A stretch of 64,000 nucleotides of DNA from an uncultured Bacteroidota bacterium (GTDB taxonomy: Bacteria; Bacteroidota; Bacteroidia; Flavobacteriales; Flavobacteriaceae): positions 1-64,000 of the forward strand of contig CACCLB010000009.1 of NCBI GenBank assembly GCA_902546725.1, written 5' to 3'. Below the pieces are notes generated by a model. The model worked only from the letters and a program-made list of their open reading frames with translations. It had not been told where the DNA came from and ran no database searches. Position 1 is the first letter of the stretch, and the number at the start of each line of letters is the position of its first letter. Shown here in pieces: positions 1 through 8,885 of the stretch. Both the position numbers and the translations under genes were made by a program.

Positions 1-50
1 AAGCCGCAGCCATTCCGTTTTTCTTAGAACTTCTAGAAGCGCTCCAATAG
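1..50 (+). CDS. 3' end of an unidentified gene (partial)
   Basis: One forward frame is open from the window edge for 15 codons, reading AAAIPFFLELLEALQ, and stops at TAG (48-50), three bases before the end of the convergent purC. The hydrophobic, helix-like tail looks like a real C-terminus, and the position fits a gene running into the window. Too little is visible to name a family. It could also be chance reading frame. Confidence 0.3.
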   Translation, partial: AAAIPFFLELLEALQ

Positions 51-52
51 AA

Positions 53-1006
53 TTAAAGACTACTGAAATACCTATCAATATTCGTTTGGATTCGTTTAGG
101 AATATCTTTTAGAGAAGCTTTGGTAAAGCTGTTCCCAGTAATTTTTTCATAAAGTTCAATATACCGTTCGGATATAGAAGTTATTCGCTCCTCATCCATT
201 TCGGGTAATTGTTGCCCATCCAATCCTTGAAAACCTTTACTGATCAACCATTGCCTTACAAATTCTTTTGAAAGTTGCTTTTGTGGAAGCCCCTTTTCTT
301 GTCTTTCAGCATAGCCGTCTTCATAAAAATATCGAGAGGAATCTGGAGTGTGTATTTCGTCGATCAAAACAATTTCACCCTCGGCTGACTTACCGAATTC
401 GTATTTGGTATCGACTAAGATCAATCCTTGTTTTTGGGCGATTTCTGTACCCCGTTGAAACAAAGCGCGGGTGTATTTTTCCAATTGTGTATAATCCGCT
501 TCGCCAACAATTCCTTGACGAATGATTTCTTCTCTTGAAATGTCTTCATCGTGTCCTTCTTCTGCCTTGGTTGCAGGAGTGATGATTGGAGTATTAAATT
601 GATCATTTTCTTTCATTCCCTCGGGCATTGGCACACCACAAAGCATTTTTCCACCCGCCTTATACGTTCTTGCAGCATGTCCTGAAAGATAACCTCTAAT
701 CACCATTTCTACCTTAAAAGGCTCACACAGTTTGCCTACGGCTACGTTTGGATCTGGAGTAGCTTCGAGCCAGTTAGGAACAATGTCAGCTGTTGCTTTC
801 ATCATTTGTGTGGCTATTTGATTTAAAATTTGTCCTTTGTAGGGAATTCCCTTGGGTAACACCACATCAAAAGCCGATAGACGGTCAGTTGCTATCATCA
901 CCAAACGCTTGTTTTGGAGTATGTAAACCTCTCTTACTTTTCCTATGTATTTGGACTCCAAACCCTCCAACTCTAAGTTGGTTTGCATGATCGTTTTACT
1001 ACTCAT
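53..1006 (-). CDS. purC: Phosphoribosylaminoimidazole-succinocarboxamide synthase (SAICAR synthase)
   Basis: Joins CAIR and aspartate with ATP to form SAICAR in cytosolic purine synthesis. The N-terminus carries the GKVREVY strand and an [12 protein letters not shown] segment, both typical of Pur[11 protein letters not shown] lies in the ATP/substrate-binding core and [12 protein letters not shown] matches the second family signature. At about 317 residues it is the longer form usual in Bacteroidota. I place the start at the ATG at 1006, which shares one base with the TGA of phoH (TGATG), so the two are probably translationally coupled; a TTG one codon upstream is less likely. Confidence 0.97.
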   Translation of the reverse strand: MSSKTIMQTNLELEGLESKYIGKVREVYILQNKRLVMIATDRLSAFDVVLPKGIPYKGQILNQIATQMMKATADIVPNWLEATPDPNVAVGKLCEPFKVEMVIRGYLSGHAARTYKAGGKMLCGVPMPEGMKENDQFNTPIITPATKAEEGHDEDISREEIIRQGIVGEADYTQLEKYTRALFQRGTEIAQKQGLILVDTKYEFGKSAEGEIVLIDEIHTPDSSRYFYEDGYAERQEKGLPQKQLSKEFVRQWLISKGFQGLDGQQLPEMDEERITSISERYIELYEKITGNSFTKASLKDIPKRIQTNIDRYFSSL

Positions 1007-1959
1007 CAATTGTCGTGTTCTATAGTTTTGTAGGCATCAATTATTTTTTTGACCAAAGGATGACGGATGACATCCTTATCGTCGAGATAGATTATTTCAA
1101 TACCCTTAGTGTTTTTTAAAATCAAGAGTGATTCTTTTAGTCCTGAGATCATTCGTCTTGGAAGGTCAATTTGACCGGGGTCTCCCGTCAGGAGAAACTT
1201 AGCATTTTTACCCATACGTGTTAAAAACATTTTCATTTGGGCATGAGTAGTATTTTGAGCTTCATCCAAAATGACAAATGCATTGTCTAAAGTCCTTCCA
1301 CGCATAAAAGCAAGAGGGGCAATCTGTATGGTACCTTTTTCAATGTATCCCTGGAGTTTTTCACCAGGAATCATATCTCTTAAGGCATCATAAAGAGGCT
1401 GCATATAAGGATCGAGTTTTTCGTTTAAGTCACCGGGAAGGAAGCCTAAATTTTCTCCTGCTTCAACAGCGGGTCGCGTGAGTATAATCCGTTTGACTTG
1501 TTTTTCCTTAAGTGCTTTTACTGCAAGTGCAACACCCGTATAAGTTTTTCCTGTACCCGCTGGACCTACTGCAAAAACCATATCATTTTTGTGCATAGAC
1601 TCCACCAAACGCTTTTGATTATAGGTTTTTGCTTTGATGATTTTTCCTCCTACGCCGTGAAGAATCTGGGTTTCAGTTCCCCCATCGAGCTCCGGATTGT
1701 CTTCAGTACCCACCAAAACAATACGCTCAATAATCTCATCGTTCAGGATATTAAATTTTCCGAAATGAGCGATGAGCATGTTAACACGCTTGCTGAATTC
1801 TGAAAGGATGCTATCTTCACCGTAGGCCTTTAGTGTATTCCCACGAGCTACAATTTTAATTTTTGGGAAGCAAGTTCTTAATTTGGCTATATTCGCGTTT
1901 TGATCCCCAAAAAACTCTTGAGGATTTACTTCTGACAGGTCAATTTTTATATCATTCAA
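1006..1959 (-). CDS. phoH: PhoH-family ATPase (PhoH-like protein)
   Basis: A cytoplasmic P-loop ATPase of the PhoH/YbeZ family, linked in other bacteria to RNA metabolism and ribosome-associated functions; its exact role here is not known. Visible features are an N-terminal KH-like region (residues ~25-95), Walker A GPAGTGKT near residue 135, Walker [10 protein letters not shown] near residue 230, and the conserved [11 protein letters not shown] stretch. Length (317 aa) is normal. It is first in a two-gene unit with purC and is transcribed away from the divergent SAM hydroxide adenosyltransferase, with a shared spacer of about 100 bp. Confidence 0.95.
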   Translation of the reverse strand: MNDIKIDLSEVNPQEFFGDQNANIAKLRTCFPKIKIVARGNTLKAYGEDSILSEFSKRVNMLIAHFGKFNILNDEIIERIVLVGTEDNPELDGGTETQILHGVGGKIIKAKTYNQKRLVESMHKNDMVFAVGPAGTGKTYTGVALAVKALKEKQVKRIILTRPAVEAGENLGFLPGDLNEKLDPYMQPLYDALRDMIPGEKLQGYIEKGTIQIAPLAFMRGRTLDNAFVILDEAQNTTHAQMKMFLTRMGKNAKFLLTGDPGQIDLPRRMISGLKESLLILKNTKGIEIIYLDDKDVIRHPLVKKIIDAYKTIEHDN

Positions 1960-1981
1960 AGGCTACTCGGTTAAAATGAAT

Positions 1982-1989
1982 TATTTTTG
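1982..1989 (+). promoter_or_regulatory. Bacteroidota -7 promoter element
   Basis: TATTTTTG matches the Bacteroidota -7 consensus TAnnTTTG and lies about 70 bp ahead of the preferred start of the next gene. No clear -33 TTG is seen at the usual spacing. Because transcription would begin near 1996, the site argues against a start at 1987 for the downstream gene. Confidence 0.4.
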
Positions 1990-2058
1990 TTAATGACCGA
2001 TATGGTCGCGTATAAAAATAGAATAATTTTACGTAAATCATTAGAGAAAAATAACTTT

Positions 2059-2889
2059 ATGGTCCTGGTAACTTTAACGACAGATTTTGGACATAAAGAC
2101 TATTCGATATCCGTCATCAAGGCGGCACTACTGGATCAGATACCCGATGTGAAGATTATCGATATCACACATGAAATTAGTCCGTACAATCCTTCTGAAA
2201 CGGCTTATGTACTTAAAAATGCTTACAAAGCATTTCCCAAAGGGAGTATCCATATCGTTGGCGTAGAGTCGGAATATACCCCAGAAAATATTCATTTGGC
2301 CATGCAATTGGAAGGTCACTTTTTTATTGGTGCAGACAATGGTATTTTTTCATTAATAAAAGAGGAAATCAAGCCTGAAAAAGTGGTGGCTATTAACATT
2401 CATAAAACGGTTAATAGCTCTTTCCCAGTGCTAGATGTGTTTGTACAAGTTGCAGCTCATATCGCCAGAAAAGGAACACTGGAGGTCATCGGAAATCCCA
2501 TTGATAAAATTAAAGAACTTACCGATGTAAAGCCCGTTATCAACCAAGACGGCAATCAAATCTTAGGAAGTGTAATCTATGTCGATAATTACGGCAATGT
2601 GATTACCAACATTACTCAAAAGTTGTTTAAAGAAATAGGCAAGTCCCGACCTTTTACTATTAATGCGCGTACGTTAAAGTTTAGGGAAATTCACCATAGT
2701 TACAGTCAAGCCATAGACTTTAGCCAACCCAAAGAAAACCGAGAGGAAGACGGCAAAAAACTGGCTTTGTTCAATGCGGCTGGACATTTGGAATTGGCCG
2801 TTTACAAAAGCAACCCCAATACCGTAGGGAGTGCGAGTTCACTTTTTGGATTGGATTATAGAGATTTAATCAATATTCAATTTGAATAA
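2059..2889 (+). CDS. S-adenosyl-L-methionine hydroxide adenosyltransferase family protein (DUF62)
   Basis: Family members split SAM into adenosine and methionine using hydroxide; they are relatives of fluorinases and chlorinases. The N-terminus reads TLTTDFGHKDYSISVIKA, the family SAM-binding start with the conserved Asp, and the C-terminal domain begins around VIYVDNYGNVITNI. The open frame extends upstream to 1987, but the family motif sits right after the ATG at 2059 and a likely -7 element covers 1982-1989, so I chose 2059. It lacks the chlorinase/fluorinase context and nothing suggests halogenation. It ends just before gldF. Confidence 0.88.
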   Translation: MVLVTLTTDFGHKDYSISVIKAALLDQIPDVKIIDITHEISPYNPSETAYVLKNAYKAFPKGSIHIVGVESEYTPENIHLAMQLEGHFFIGADNGIFSLIKEEIKPEKVVAINIHKTVNSSFPVLDVFVQVAAHIARKGTLEVIGNPIDKIKELTDVKPVINQDGNQILGSVIYVDNYGNVITNITQKLFKEIGKSRPFTINARTLKFREIHHSYSQAIDFSQPKENREEDGKKLALFNAAGHLELAVYKSNPNTVGSASSLFGLDYRDLINIQFE

Positions 2890-2890
2890 T

Positions 2891-3625
2891 ATGTGGACCA
2901 TCGCCAAGAGAGAATTGCGTTTGTATTTTAGTCAGCTTACTGGTTATCTTATCGTTGGTGGTTATCTACTTATCACTGCATTAAGCCTTTGGTTTTTCAA
3001 TTCACCCTATAATTTACTGAATACAGAGCTGGGTGATTTCAATCCGTTCTTTGAATTCAGTCCTGTTTTATTTCTCTTTTTGGTTCCAGCTCTTAGCATG
3101 AGAACCTTTTCGGAGGAATTTGCTCAGGGAACATTTGAATTGCTATTGACCAAACCCTTGCATCATTATCAGATTTTTGGCGGAAAACTCTTAGGGGTTC
3201 TTTTGATTTTATGCATAGCACTGCTCCCTACATTAATGCATGCATTTACACTCAGCGACATATTACAAGGGGGAACTCAATTGGATTGGGGAGTCTTGGC
3301 TTGTTCGTATTCAGCATTGCTTTTACTTGCTTTACTTTTTACAGTAACCAGTATGTGTGCCTCTTTAATTTTTCAAAGTCAGGTAGCTTCTTTTCTACTT
3401 GGAGTAGTTGCTTGTTTTATTCACCTTTACTTTTGGTCGTTTATCGCTGATTTTGCACCTAGTGTTCTTTGGTACAAATGGATCAATAGTTTAGGAGCTT
3501 CAGTGCATTACGGCAATCTTAGTCGAGGGATAATCGCTTTGGAGGATGTGTTTTATTTTTTTGGTATACTGCTCACTTTTTTTCTCACCGGTGTTGAACT
3601 CATTCAAAAAAAGAAGCGTAAATGA
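2891..3625 (+). CDS. gldF: Gliding motility ABC transporter permease GldF
   Basis: Integral membrane permease of the GldAFG ABC transporter, needed in Flavobacterium for gliding. The sequence shows an ABC-2 permease: a short cytoplasmic start (MWTIAKRELRLYF), then about six hydrophobic segments, and the LSMRTFSEEFAQGTFELLLTKP coupling region common in this family (shown here in part: RTFSEE, ELLLTKP). The ATG at 2891 is preferred to an upstream TTG (2882) that overlaps the previous gene. It overlaps gldG by 4 bp (ATGA). The ATPase GldA is not in this window, as in other flavobacteria where gldA is separate. Confidence 0.93.
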   Translation: MWTIAKRELRLYFSQLTGYLIVGGYLLITALSLWFFNSPYNLLNTELGDFNPFFEFSPVLFLFLVPALSMRTFSEEFAQGTFELLLTKPLHHYQIFGGKLLGVLLILCIALLPTLMHAFTLSDILQGGTQLDWGVLACSYSALLLLALLFTVTSMCASLIFQSQVASFLLGVVACFIHLYFWSFIADFAPSVLWYKWINSLGASVHYGNLSRGIIALEDVFYFFGILLTFFLTGVELIQKKKRK

Positions 3626-5274
3626 AGGCATTTAAAAGACCTCTTATCGCACTGGTGCTCAGTCTTATTTTGATGCAAGTCAGTGAACAATTCAGCCTGC
3701 GTTTTGATTTAACTGTAGATAAGCGATACAGTCTTTCTGAAGCAACTCTTACTCAATTAAACAGTCTCGACAAGCCGCTACGTATAGATGTTTTTTTGAC
3801 TGGTGACCTACCCGGGCTTTACAGAGACTTTAGAGGAGAACTGGATGTCTTTCTCAGTCAACTGGAATATGCGACAGACAAATTGATTATTCAATACAAC
3901 GACCCCTTTGATATTGGCTCAAATGAAGCTGTGGTAAGAGAAATGCAACAATACGGTATGAATCCTGAAATTGTGATTGAAAATAAGGACGGTCAACGGA
4001 ATGAAAATCTAGTATTCCCTTGGATGATTGTCAACTATGGAGAGGTTTCCGAAAGGGTTTCACTACTCAGCAAACAACTCGGGGACACAGATCGAGATAA
4101 AATCAGTCGCTCTGTACAACAAATGGAATACCTCATCATGGATGGAATTGGTAAAGTGACTAGGGAAACAAAATCAACCATAGCCGTTTTAACTTCTCAC
4201 CAAACTTCTGAAAACAGGAAACTGGCTGATTTTCTTCAGTCATTGAGACCCTACTACAATCTGGCTTCATTTGACCTCAAAAATCCAGAAATCAGTCCCG
4301 AGCAGAGTCTTACAAACTTGAATCGATTCAAAACTCTTATCATAAGCAATCCTATTGAAGCCTTTACTCAAAGCGAAAAATACATATTAGATCAATACAG
4401 CCTTCAGGGAGGCGGACTTCTTTGGCTGGTAAATGGAGTTGGTATAGATAGAGACAGTCTATTCAACAGTGCAGGAAAAACTTATGGCTTTCCATTAGAG
4501 TTGAATTTGGACGACTATTTTTTTAATCAAGGAATACGTATAAATAAAGCCTTAGTACAAGATCTTTATTGCGCCCCTATTGTTTTGGCAAATGGTTCTG
4601 AAAACAACACCCAATTCATCCCCTACCCTTGGCCTTACTATCCGCTCCCAAAGCCAGAATCCAACTTGATTGGAGAACGCATTGGACCGGTACTCACTCA
4701 ATTTGCCAGTTCAATTGATGCACTAGAAAACAGCATGAATCAATCGGTATTGCTTCAAACCTCAGGATTTACCAAAACGGCAGCTGTACCGGTAGTAATT
4801 TCATTAGATCAAGCCACTGAAAAAATTCAACCCAGTGTATACGATGAACCTTCCAAAATATTAGGAATATTGACCGAAGGGAAACATAAATCACTGTTTG
4901 CAAACCGCATCTTACCCTTTGAAAACACTGAACACTTGAATGAAGGACAGACCAAAAGCATTGTTTTTGGTGATGGGAATCTAGCTGAAAATCAACTTGA
5001 TAAAGGCGCACCACTCCAATTGGGGTACGACAAGTGGACCAGTAATTTTTATGCCAATAAAGAGCTATTAATGCATGCGGTTCATTACCTGAGTGGAAAT
5101 TTAGATGGACTTCTTATTCGTCAAAAAGAATGGAATTTAGCCTATTTAGACGCTCAAAAAATTAAAGCAAAAGGTGTGCTTTGGAAAGTTATGATGTTGC
5201 TTACTCCGCTAGTAGTCGCATTGGGTTTTGGGTGGTTGAATCAAAGAGGAAGAAGTAAACATTTAGGAGCTTAA
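3622..5274 (+). CDS. gldG: Gliding motility-associated ABC transporter component GldG
   Basis: Partner of GldF. The protein has an N-terminal membrane helix (residues ~7-25), a large periplasmic GldG/IFT52-like domain, and a C-terminal helix (LLTPLVVALGFGWL) followed by a short basic tail. The 550-residue length is normal for GldG. The start overlaps the end of gldF by 4 bp, so translation is coupled. The last visible residues (RGRSKHLGA) are cytoplasmic. The precise substrate of the transporter is unknown in the field. Confidence 0.93.
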   Translation: MKAFKRPLIALVLSLILMQVSEQFSLRFDLTVDKRYSLSEATLTQLNSLDKPLRIDVFLTGDLPGLYRDFRGELDVFLSQLEYATDKLIIQYNDPFDIGSNEAVVREMQQYGMNPEIVIENKDGQRNENLVFPWMIVNYGEVSERVSLLSKQLGDTDRDKISRSVQQMEYLIMDGIGKVTRETKSTIAVLTSHQTSENRKLADFLQSLRPYYNLASFDLKNPEISPEQSLTNLNRFKTLIISNPIEAFTQSEKYILDQYSLQGGGLLWLVNGVGIDRDSLFNSAGKTYGFPLELNLDDYFFNQGIRINKALVQDLYCAPIVLANGSENNTQFIPYPWPYYPLPKPESNLIGERIGPVLTQFASSIDALENSMNQSVLLQTSGFTKTAAVPVVISLDQATEKIQPSVYDEPSKILGILTEGKHKSLFANRILPFENTEHLNEGQTKSIVFGDGNLAENQLDKGAPLQLGYDKWTSNFYANKELLMHAVHYLSGNLDGLLIRQKEWNLAYLDAQKIKAKGVLWKVMMLLTPLVVALGFGWLNQRGRSKHLGA

Positions 5275-5313
5275 ATGTTGATAAGTTTGTTTTAACAATC
5301 AAAGCATTTCAAA

Positions 5314-5321
5314 TATATTTG
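5314..5321 (+). promoter_or_regulatory. Possible -7 promoter element for dnaN
   Basis: TATATTTG matches TAnnTTTG about 94 bp ahead of dnaN in the 140 bp gldG-dnaN spacer. A TTTG lies 24 bp upstream of it, somewhat far for a -33 element. Weak support on its own. Confidence 0.3.
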
Positions 5322-5414
5322 AGAATATGTAACACAGTCTAAAACAAGCCTAGTAAACGTTTCAATAAATAAAGGATTTAACCTTTATAAAAACAAATTA
5401 ATACCGTTCAACAG

Positions 5415-6533
5415 ATGAAATTTATAGTTTCCAGTGCCGCACTTCTTAAAGAGCTTCAAATGATAGGAGGAGTTATAAACAGCACCAATACACTTCCCAT
5501 ATTAGACAATTTCTTGTTTGAAGTCAATGGAAGTTCGCTGACACTGTCGGCTTCGGATTTGGAAACTACTTTTTCAACTCGCATAACTGTTGAATCAGAA
5601 AGCAATAGTTCACTGGCACTACCCGCTCGTTTGTTGTTGGATACTTTAAAGACCTTTCCTGAGCAACCTTTGACTTTTGTCAAAACGGATAAAAATACAG
5701 TTGAAATAAGTGCAAACAACGGTAAATACGCAGTTGCCTATGTTCCTGGAGAGGAATTTCCAAAAGCAGCTCAGTTAATCGATTCTAAGACAACTACGGT
5801 ACAATCGAGCTTGCTTTATACAGCAATCAACAGTACGCTGTTTGCTAGTGGTAATGATGATCTAAGACCAGTGATGAGTGGTGTGTTTTTCCAGTTTTCC
5901 GATGTAGGATTGACTTTTGTGGCCACAGATGCACACAAACTTGTAAAATACACTCGCACTGATGCTGTTTCAGAAGTTGCTTCAGAATTCATCATGCCTA
6001 AAAAGCCTCTTCAGTTACTCAAAGGAATACTGCAAGGAGTTTCTGATGAAATCACTATTCAATACAATGAAACCAATGCGCAATTTACATTCGGTGAATC
6101 CTTACTGACTTGCCGATTAATTGATGGAAAGTATCCGAATTACGAGGCTGTAATCCCAAAGGAGAACCCCAATCAGATGCAAGTCGACCGAGTGAATTTC
6201 CTTAACTCCGTTCGAAGAGTGAGTATTTTCTCTAATAAAACAACCCATCAAATTCGTTTAAAGATCGCGGGAGCAGCATTGCAGATTTCCGCCGAAGATT
6301 TTGACTACAGTAACAGTGCAGAAGAGCGTCTAGAATGCGACTATCAAGGTGATGACATCCAAATTGGTTTCAATTCTAGATTCTTAATTGAAATGCTCAA
6401 CAATATAGAGTGCAATGAGGTCAAATTATCCATGTCTTTACCCAATCGTGCTGGCTTATTGACTCCTCTGGACCATACAGTGGAAGGAGAGGATGTTACC
6501 TTGTTGGTAATGCCAGTGATGCTCAATGATTAA
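5415..6533 (+). CDS. dnaN: DNA polymerase III beta subunit (sliding clamp)
   Basis: Ring-shaped processivity clamp that holds DNA polymerase III on DNA. The 372-residue length and the start MKFIVSSAALLKELQMIGGV fit the family, as do the mid-protein LLTCRLIDGKYPNYEAVIP segment and the C-terminal end VMPVMLND. Three repeated clamp domains (about 1-120, 121-245, 246-372) are expected from the family. It is not next to dnaA here. It follows gldFG after 140 bp with its own possible promoter. Confidence 0.98.
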   Translation: MKFIVSSAALLKELQMIGGVINSTNTLPILDNFLFEVNGSSLTLSASDLETTFSTRITVESESNSSLALPARLLLDTLKTFPEQPLTFVKTDKNTVEISANNGKYAVAYVPGEEFPKAAQLIDSKTTTVQSSLLYTAINSTLFASGNDDLRPVMSGVFFQFSDVGLTFVATDAHKLVKYTRTDAVSEVASEFIMPKKPLQLLKGILQGVSDEITIQYNETNAQFTFGESLLTCRLIDGKYPNYEAVIPKENPNQMQVDRVNFLNSVRRVSIFSNKTTHQIRLKIAGAALQISAEDFDYSNSAEERLECDYQGDDIQIGFNSRFLIEMLNNIECNEVKLSMSLPNRAGLLTPLDHTVEGEDVTLLVMPVMLND

Positions 6534-6541
6534 ATAGGCTA

Positions 6542-7792
6542 TTAAACTGCATTAACCGATTCTGAAAGCCTTTTATAAGTTCCGTTTTCCAGTTTTTCAC
6601 GAATACCTGCAAAGGCATCCAATGTGATTTGAACGTCTACTAGGGTATGAGTAGCGGTTGGAATTAAACGGAGTAAGATCAAGCCTTTAGGAATTACAGG
6701 ATAGACTACGATAGAACAAAAGATTCCGTAGTTTTCACGTAGATCTTTGACCAAAGCCATGGCTTCAGGTATACTTCCTTTGAGGTATACTGGAGTAACG
6801 CAACTTTGAGTTGTTCCAATATCAAATCCTTTTTCCTTTAGTCCGTTTTGTAATGCATTGACGTTTTCCCACAATTTCGCTTTAAATTCTGGGCGTGTAC
6901 GCAAGAGGTCCAAACGCTTTAAAGCACCTTTTACCAATTGCATTTGTAGGGACTTGGCAAACATCTGCGAACGCATATTGTACTTTAAGTAGTCGATGAT
7001 TTCTTTGTCTGCAGCTACAAAAGCTCCAGTTGAGGCCATAGACTTAGCAAAAGTTGCAAAATAGACATCTATTTCATCTTGAACGCCTTGTTCGTTTCCA
7101 GCTCCTTTACCGTTTTCTCCCAGGGTTCCAAAACCGTGTGCATCATCCACTAAGAAGCGGAAAATGTATTTCTTTTTAAGTGCAGCGATTTCTCTTAATT
7201 TTCCCTGCTCTCCACGCATACCGAAGACGCCTTCCGAAATAACAAGTATTCCTCCACCTGTCTGTTCTGCAACTTTGGTCGCGCGTTGTAAATTCTTTTC
7301 AAGACTTTCTACATCATTGTGCTTGTAGGTAAAACGTTTGCCTAAATGCAATCGAACACCGTCAACGATACAAGCGTGAGCATCCACATCATAAACGATT
7401 ACGTCATCTTTACCTACTAGGGTATCCACCGTAGAAAGAATTCCTTGATAACCGAAATTGAGTAGATAAGCAGCTTCTTTATCGACGAAGTCTGCAAGCT
7501 CGTTTTCAAGCTGTTCGTGGAGTTCAGTATGACCAGACATCATTCTGGCTCCCATGGGATAGGCAGAGCCATAGTCAGCAGCTGCTTCAGCGTCAACTTT
7601 ACGTATCTCGGGAAGGTTTGCTAACCCTAAATAATCGTTGACACTCCATGTAATTACTTCTTTCCCCTTGAATTTCATTCGGTTGGAAATAGGTCCTTCC
7701 AATTTTGGAAAAACAAAATAACCTTCAGCTTGCGAAGCCCACTTTCCCAACGGCCCTTTATTCTCATGTATTCTTTCAAATAAATCTCTCAT
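6542..7792 (-). CDS. Alpha-oxoamine synthase family PLP enzyme, probable cysteate C-fatty acyltransferase
   Basis: A fold-type I PLP enzyme of the AONS/KBL/serine palmitoyltransferase group. Visible are [11 protein letters not shown], the cofactor Asp in [11 protein letters not shown], and the Schiff-base Lys in [10 protein letters not shown]. Family members condense an acyl-CoA or acyl-ACP with an amino acid. In Flavobacterium johnsoniae and other Bacteroidota a homologue of this type joins cysteate to a fatty acyl thioester in capnine synthesis. The 4-bp ATGA overlap with an upstream cysteine/cysteate synthase-like gene supports that substrate. A serine palmitoyltransferase or 2-amino-3-ketobutyrate ligase role cannot be excluded from sequence alone. 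Confidence 0.8.
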   Translation of the reverse strand: MRDLFERIHENKGPLGKWASQAEGYFVFPKLEGPISNRMKFKGKEVITWSVNDYLGLANLPEIRKVDAEAAADYGSAYPMGARMMSGHTELHEQLENELADFVDKEAAYLLNFGYQGILSTVDTLVGKDDVIVYDVDAHACIVDGVRLHLGKRFTYKHNDVESLEKNLQRATKVAEQTGGGILVISEGVFGMRGEQGKLREIAALKKKYIFRFLVDDAHGFGTLGENGKGAGNEQGVQDEIDVYFATFAKSMASTGAFVAADKEIIDYLKYNMRSQMFAKSLQMQLVKGALKRLDLLRTRPEFKAKLWENVNALQNGLKEKGFDIGTTQSCVTPVYLKGSIPEAMALVKDLRENYGIFCSIVVYPVIPKGLILLRLIPTATHTLVDVQITLDAFAGIREKLENGTYKRLSESVNAV

Positions 7793-8844
7793 TTCTTAGA
7801 AGCTTGATCATTAATGTATTCAATATTCTGATGTGATTCGTTATCAGCATCAAAGAAGCCTTGCTCTGCCATCCAATCCTCACTATAGATCTTACTCATG
7901 TATCGAGATCCATGGTCAGGGAAAATGACTACCACAACACTGTCTTTATCAAAATAGTTTTCTTCTGCAAGTTGATGAACAGCTTGCATGGCAGCACCTG
8001 AGGTATAACCTACAAACATTCCTTCGGAACGGGTAATACTTCTCGCACGGTGTGCACTTTCCTCATCAGTTACTTTTTCAAAATGATCTATAAGATCAAA
8101 ATGAGTAGCTGTAGGAATTAAGTTTTTCCCCAAACCTTCGATACGGTAAGGGTAAATTTCATTGGGGTCCAACTCCTGGGTTTCATGATATTTTTTAAGA
8201 ACAGATCCGTAAGCGTCTACCCCCACTATCTGAATGTCAGGATTTTGTTCTTTTAAATATTTAGCACAACCCGAAATCGTTCCTCCTGTACCGCTACTGG
8301 CAACCAAATGAGTAATTTTTCCTCCAGTTTGTTTCCAAATCTCAGGTCCTGTAGAGCGGTAGTGTGCATCTACATTAAGTTCGTTAAAGTATTGATTGAT
8401 GTAAACCGATTCCTTAATCTCCGCGTGAAGTCTTTTAGCAACTTCGTAATAGGATCTGGGATCGTCTGTAGGAACATTTGCTGGGCAAACATGAACTTGA
8501 GCCCCCATAGAACTCAGCATGTTGATTTTATCTTTTGAAGATTTTGAGCTTACTGCTAGTATGCAATCGTAGCCCTTAATCATTGAAACCATTGCCAAAC
8601 TATATCCAGTATTCCCAGAAGTAGTTTCAATAACAGTGTCCCCAGACTTGAGTATGCCTCGGCGTTCTGCTTCTTCTATAATGTGGATTGCTATTCTATC
8701 CTTATTTGAATGACCTGGATTAAACGCCTCAAACTTAGCGTAAAATTCACCCTTATAGTCCACTACGCTATTATTTAGCTTAATTAGTGGGGTGTTGCCT
8801 ATCAACTCAAGTATGTTTTGATAGGTATTCAACGAATGGTCCAT
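7789..8844 (-). CDS. Cysteine synthase-family PLP enzyme, probable cysteate synthase
   Basis: Fold-type II PLP enzyme with the Schiff-base Lys in [11 protein letters not shown] (where CysK/CysM usually have NP-SVKDR), the substrate loop [12 protein letters not shown], and the PLP phosphate loop [10 protein letters not shown]. It is about 350 residues, longer than CysK, with a divergent C-terminal tail. Its coupling to the acyltransferase just downstream makes cysteate (from phosphoserine or a similar donor plus sulfite) the most likely product, so it would feed sulfonolipid synthesis. An ordinary cysteine synthase or a cystathionine beta-synthase-like role is the alternative. Confidence 0.8.
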   Translation of the reverse strand: MDHSLNTYQNILELIGNTPLIKLNNSVVDYKGEFYAKFEAFNPGHSNKDRIAIHIIEEAERRGILKSGDTVIETTSGNTGYSLAMVSMIKGYDCILAVSSKSSKDKINMLSSMGAQVHVCPANVPTDDPRSYYEVAKRLHAEIKESVYINQYFNELNVDAHYRSTGPEIWKQTGGKITHLVASSGTGGTISGCAKYLKEQNPDIQIVGVDAYGSVLKKYHETQELDPNEIYPYRIEGLGKNLIPTATHFDLIDHFEKVTDEESAHRARSITRSEGMFVGYTSGAAMQAVHQLAEENYFDKDSVVVVIFPDHGSRYMSKIYSEDWMAEQGFFDADNESHQNIEYINDQASKK

Positions 8845-8885
8845 ATTTTGTTTCTAATAAGGTGTTGCAAATTTAATAAAAAAAA

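Noticed and set aside
7789-8844. Plain cysteine synthase call for this gene
   Set aside because: Family membership is certain but the length, the altered Lys motif (NPGHSNKDR) and its coupling to an acyltransferase make ordinary CysK less likely.
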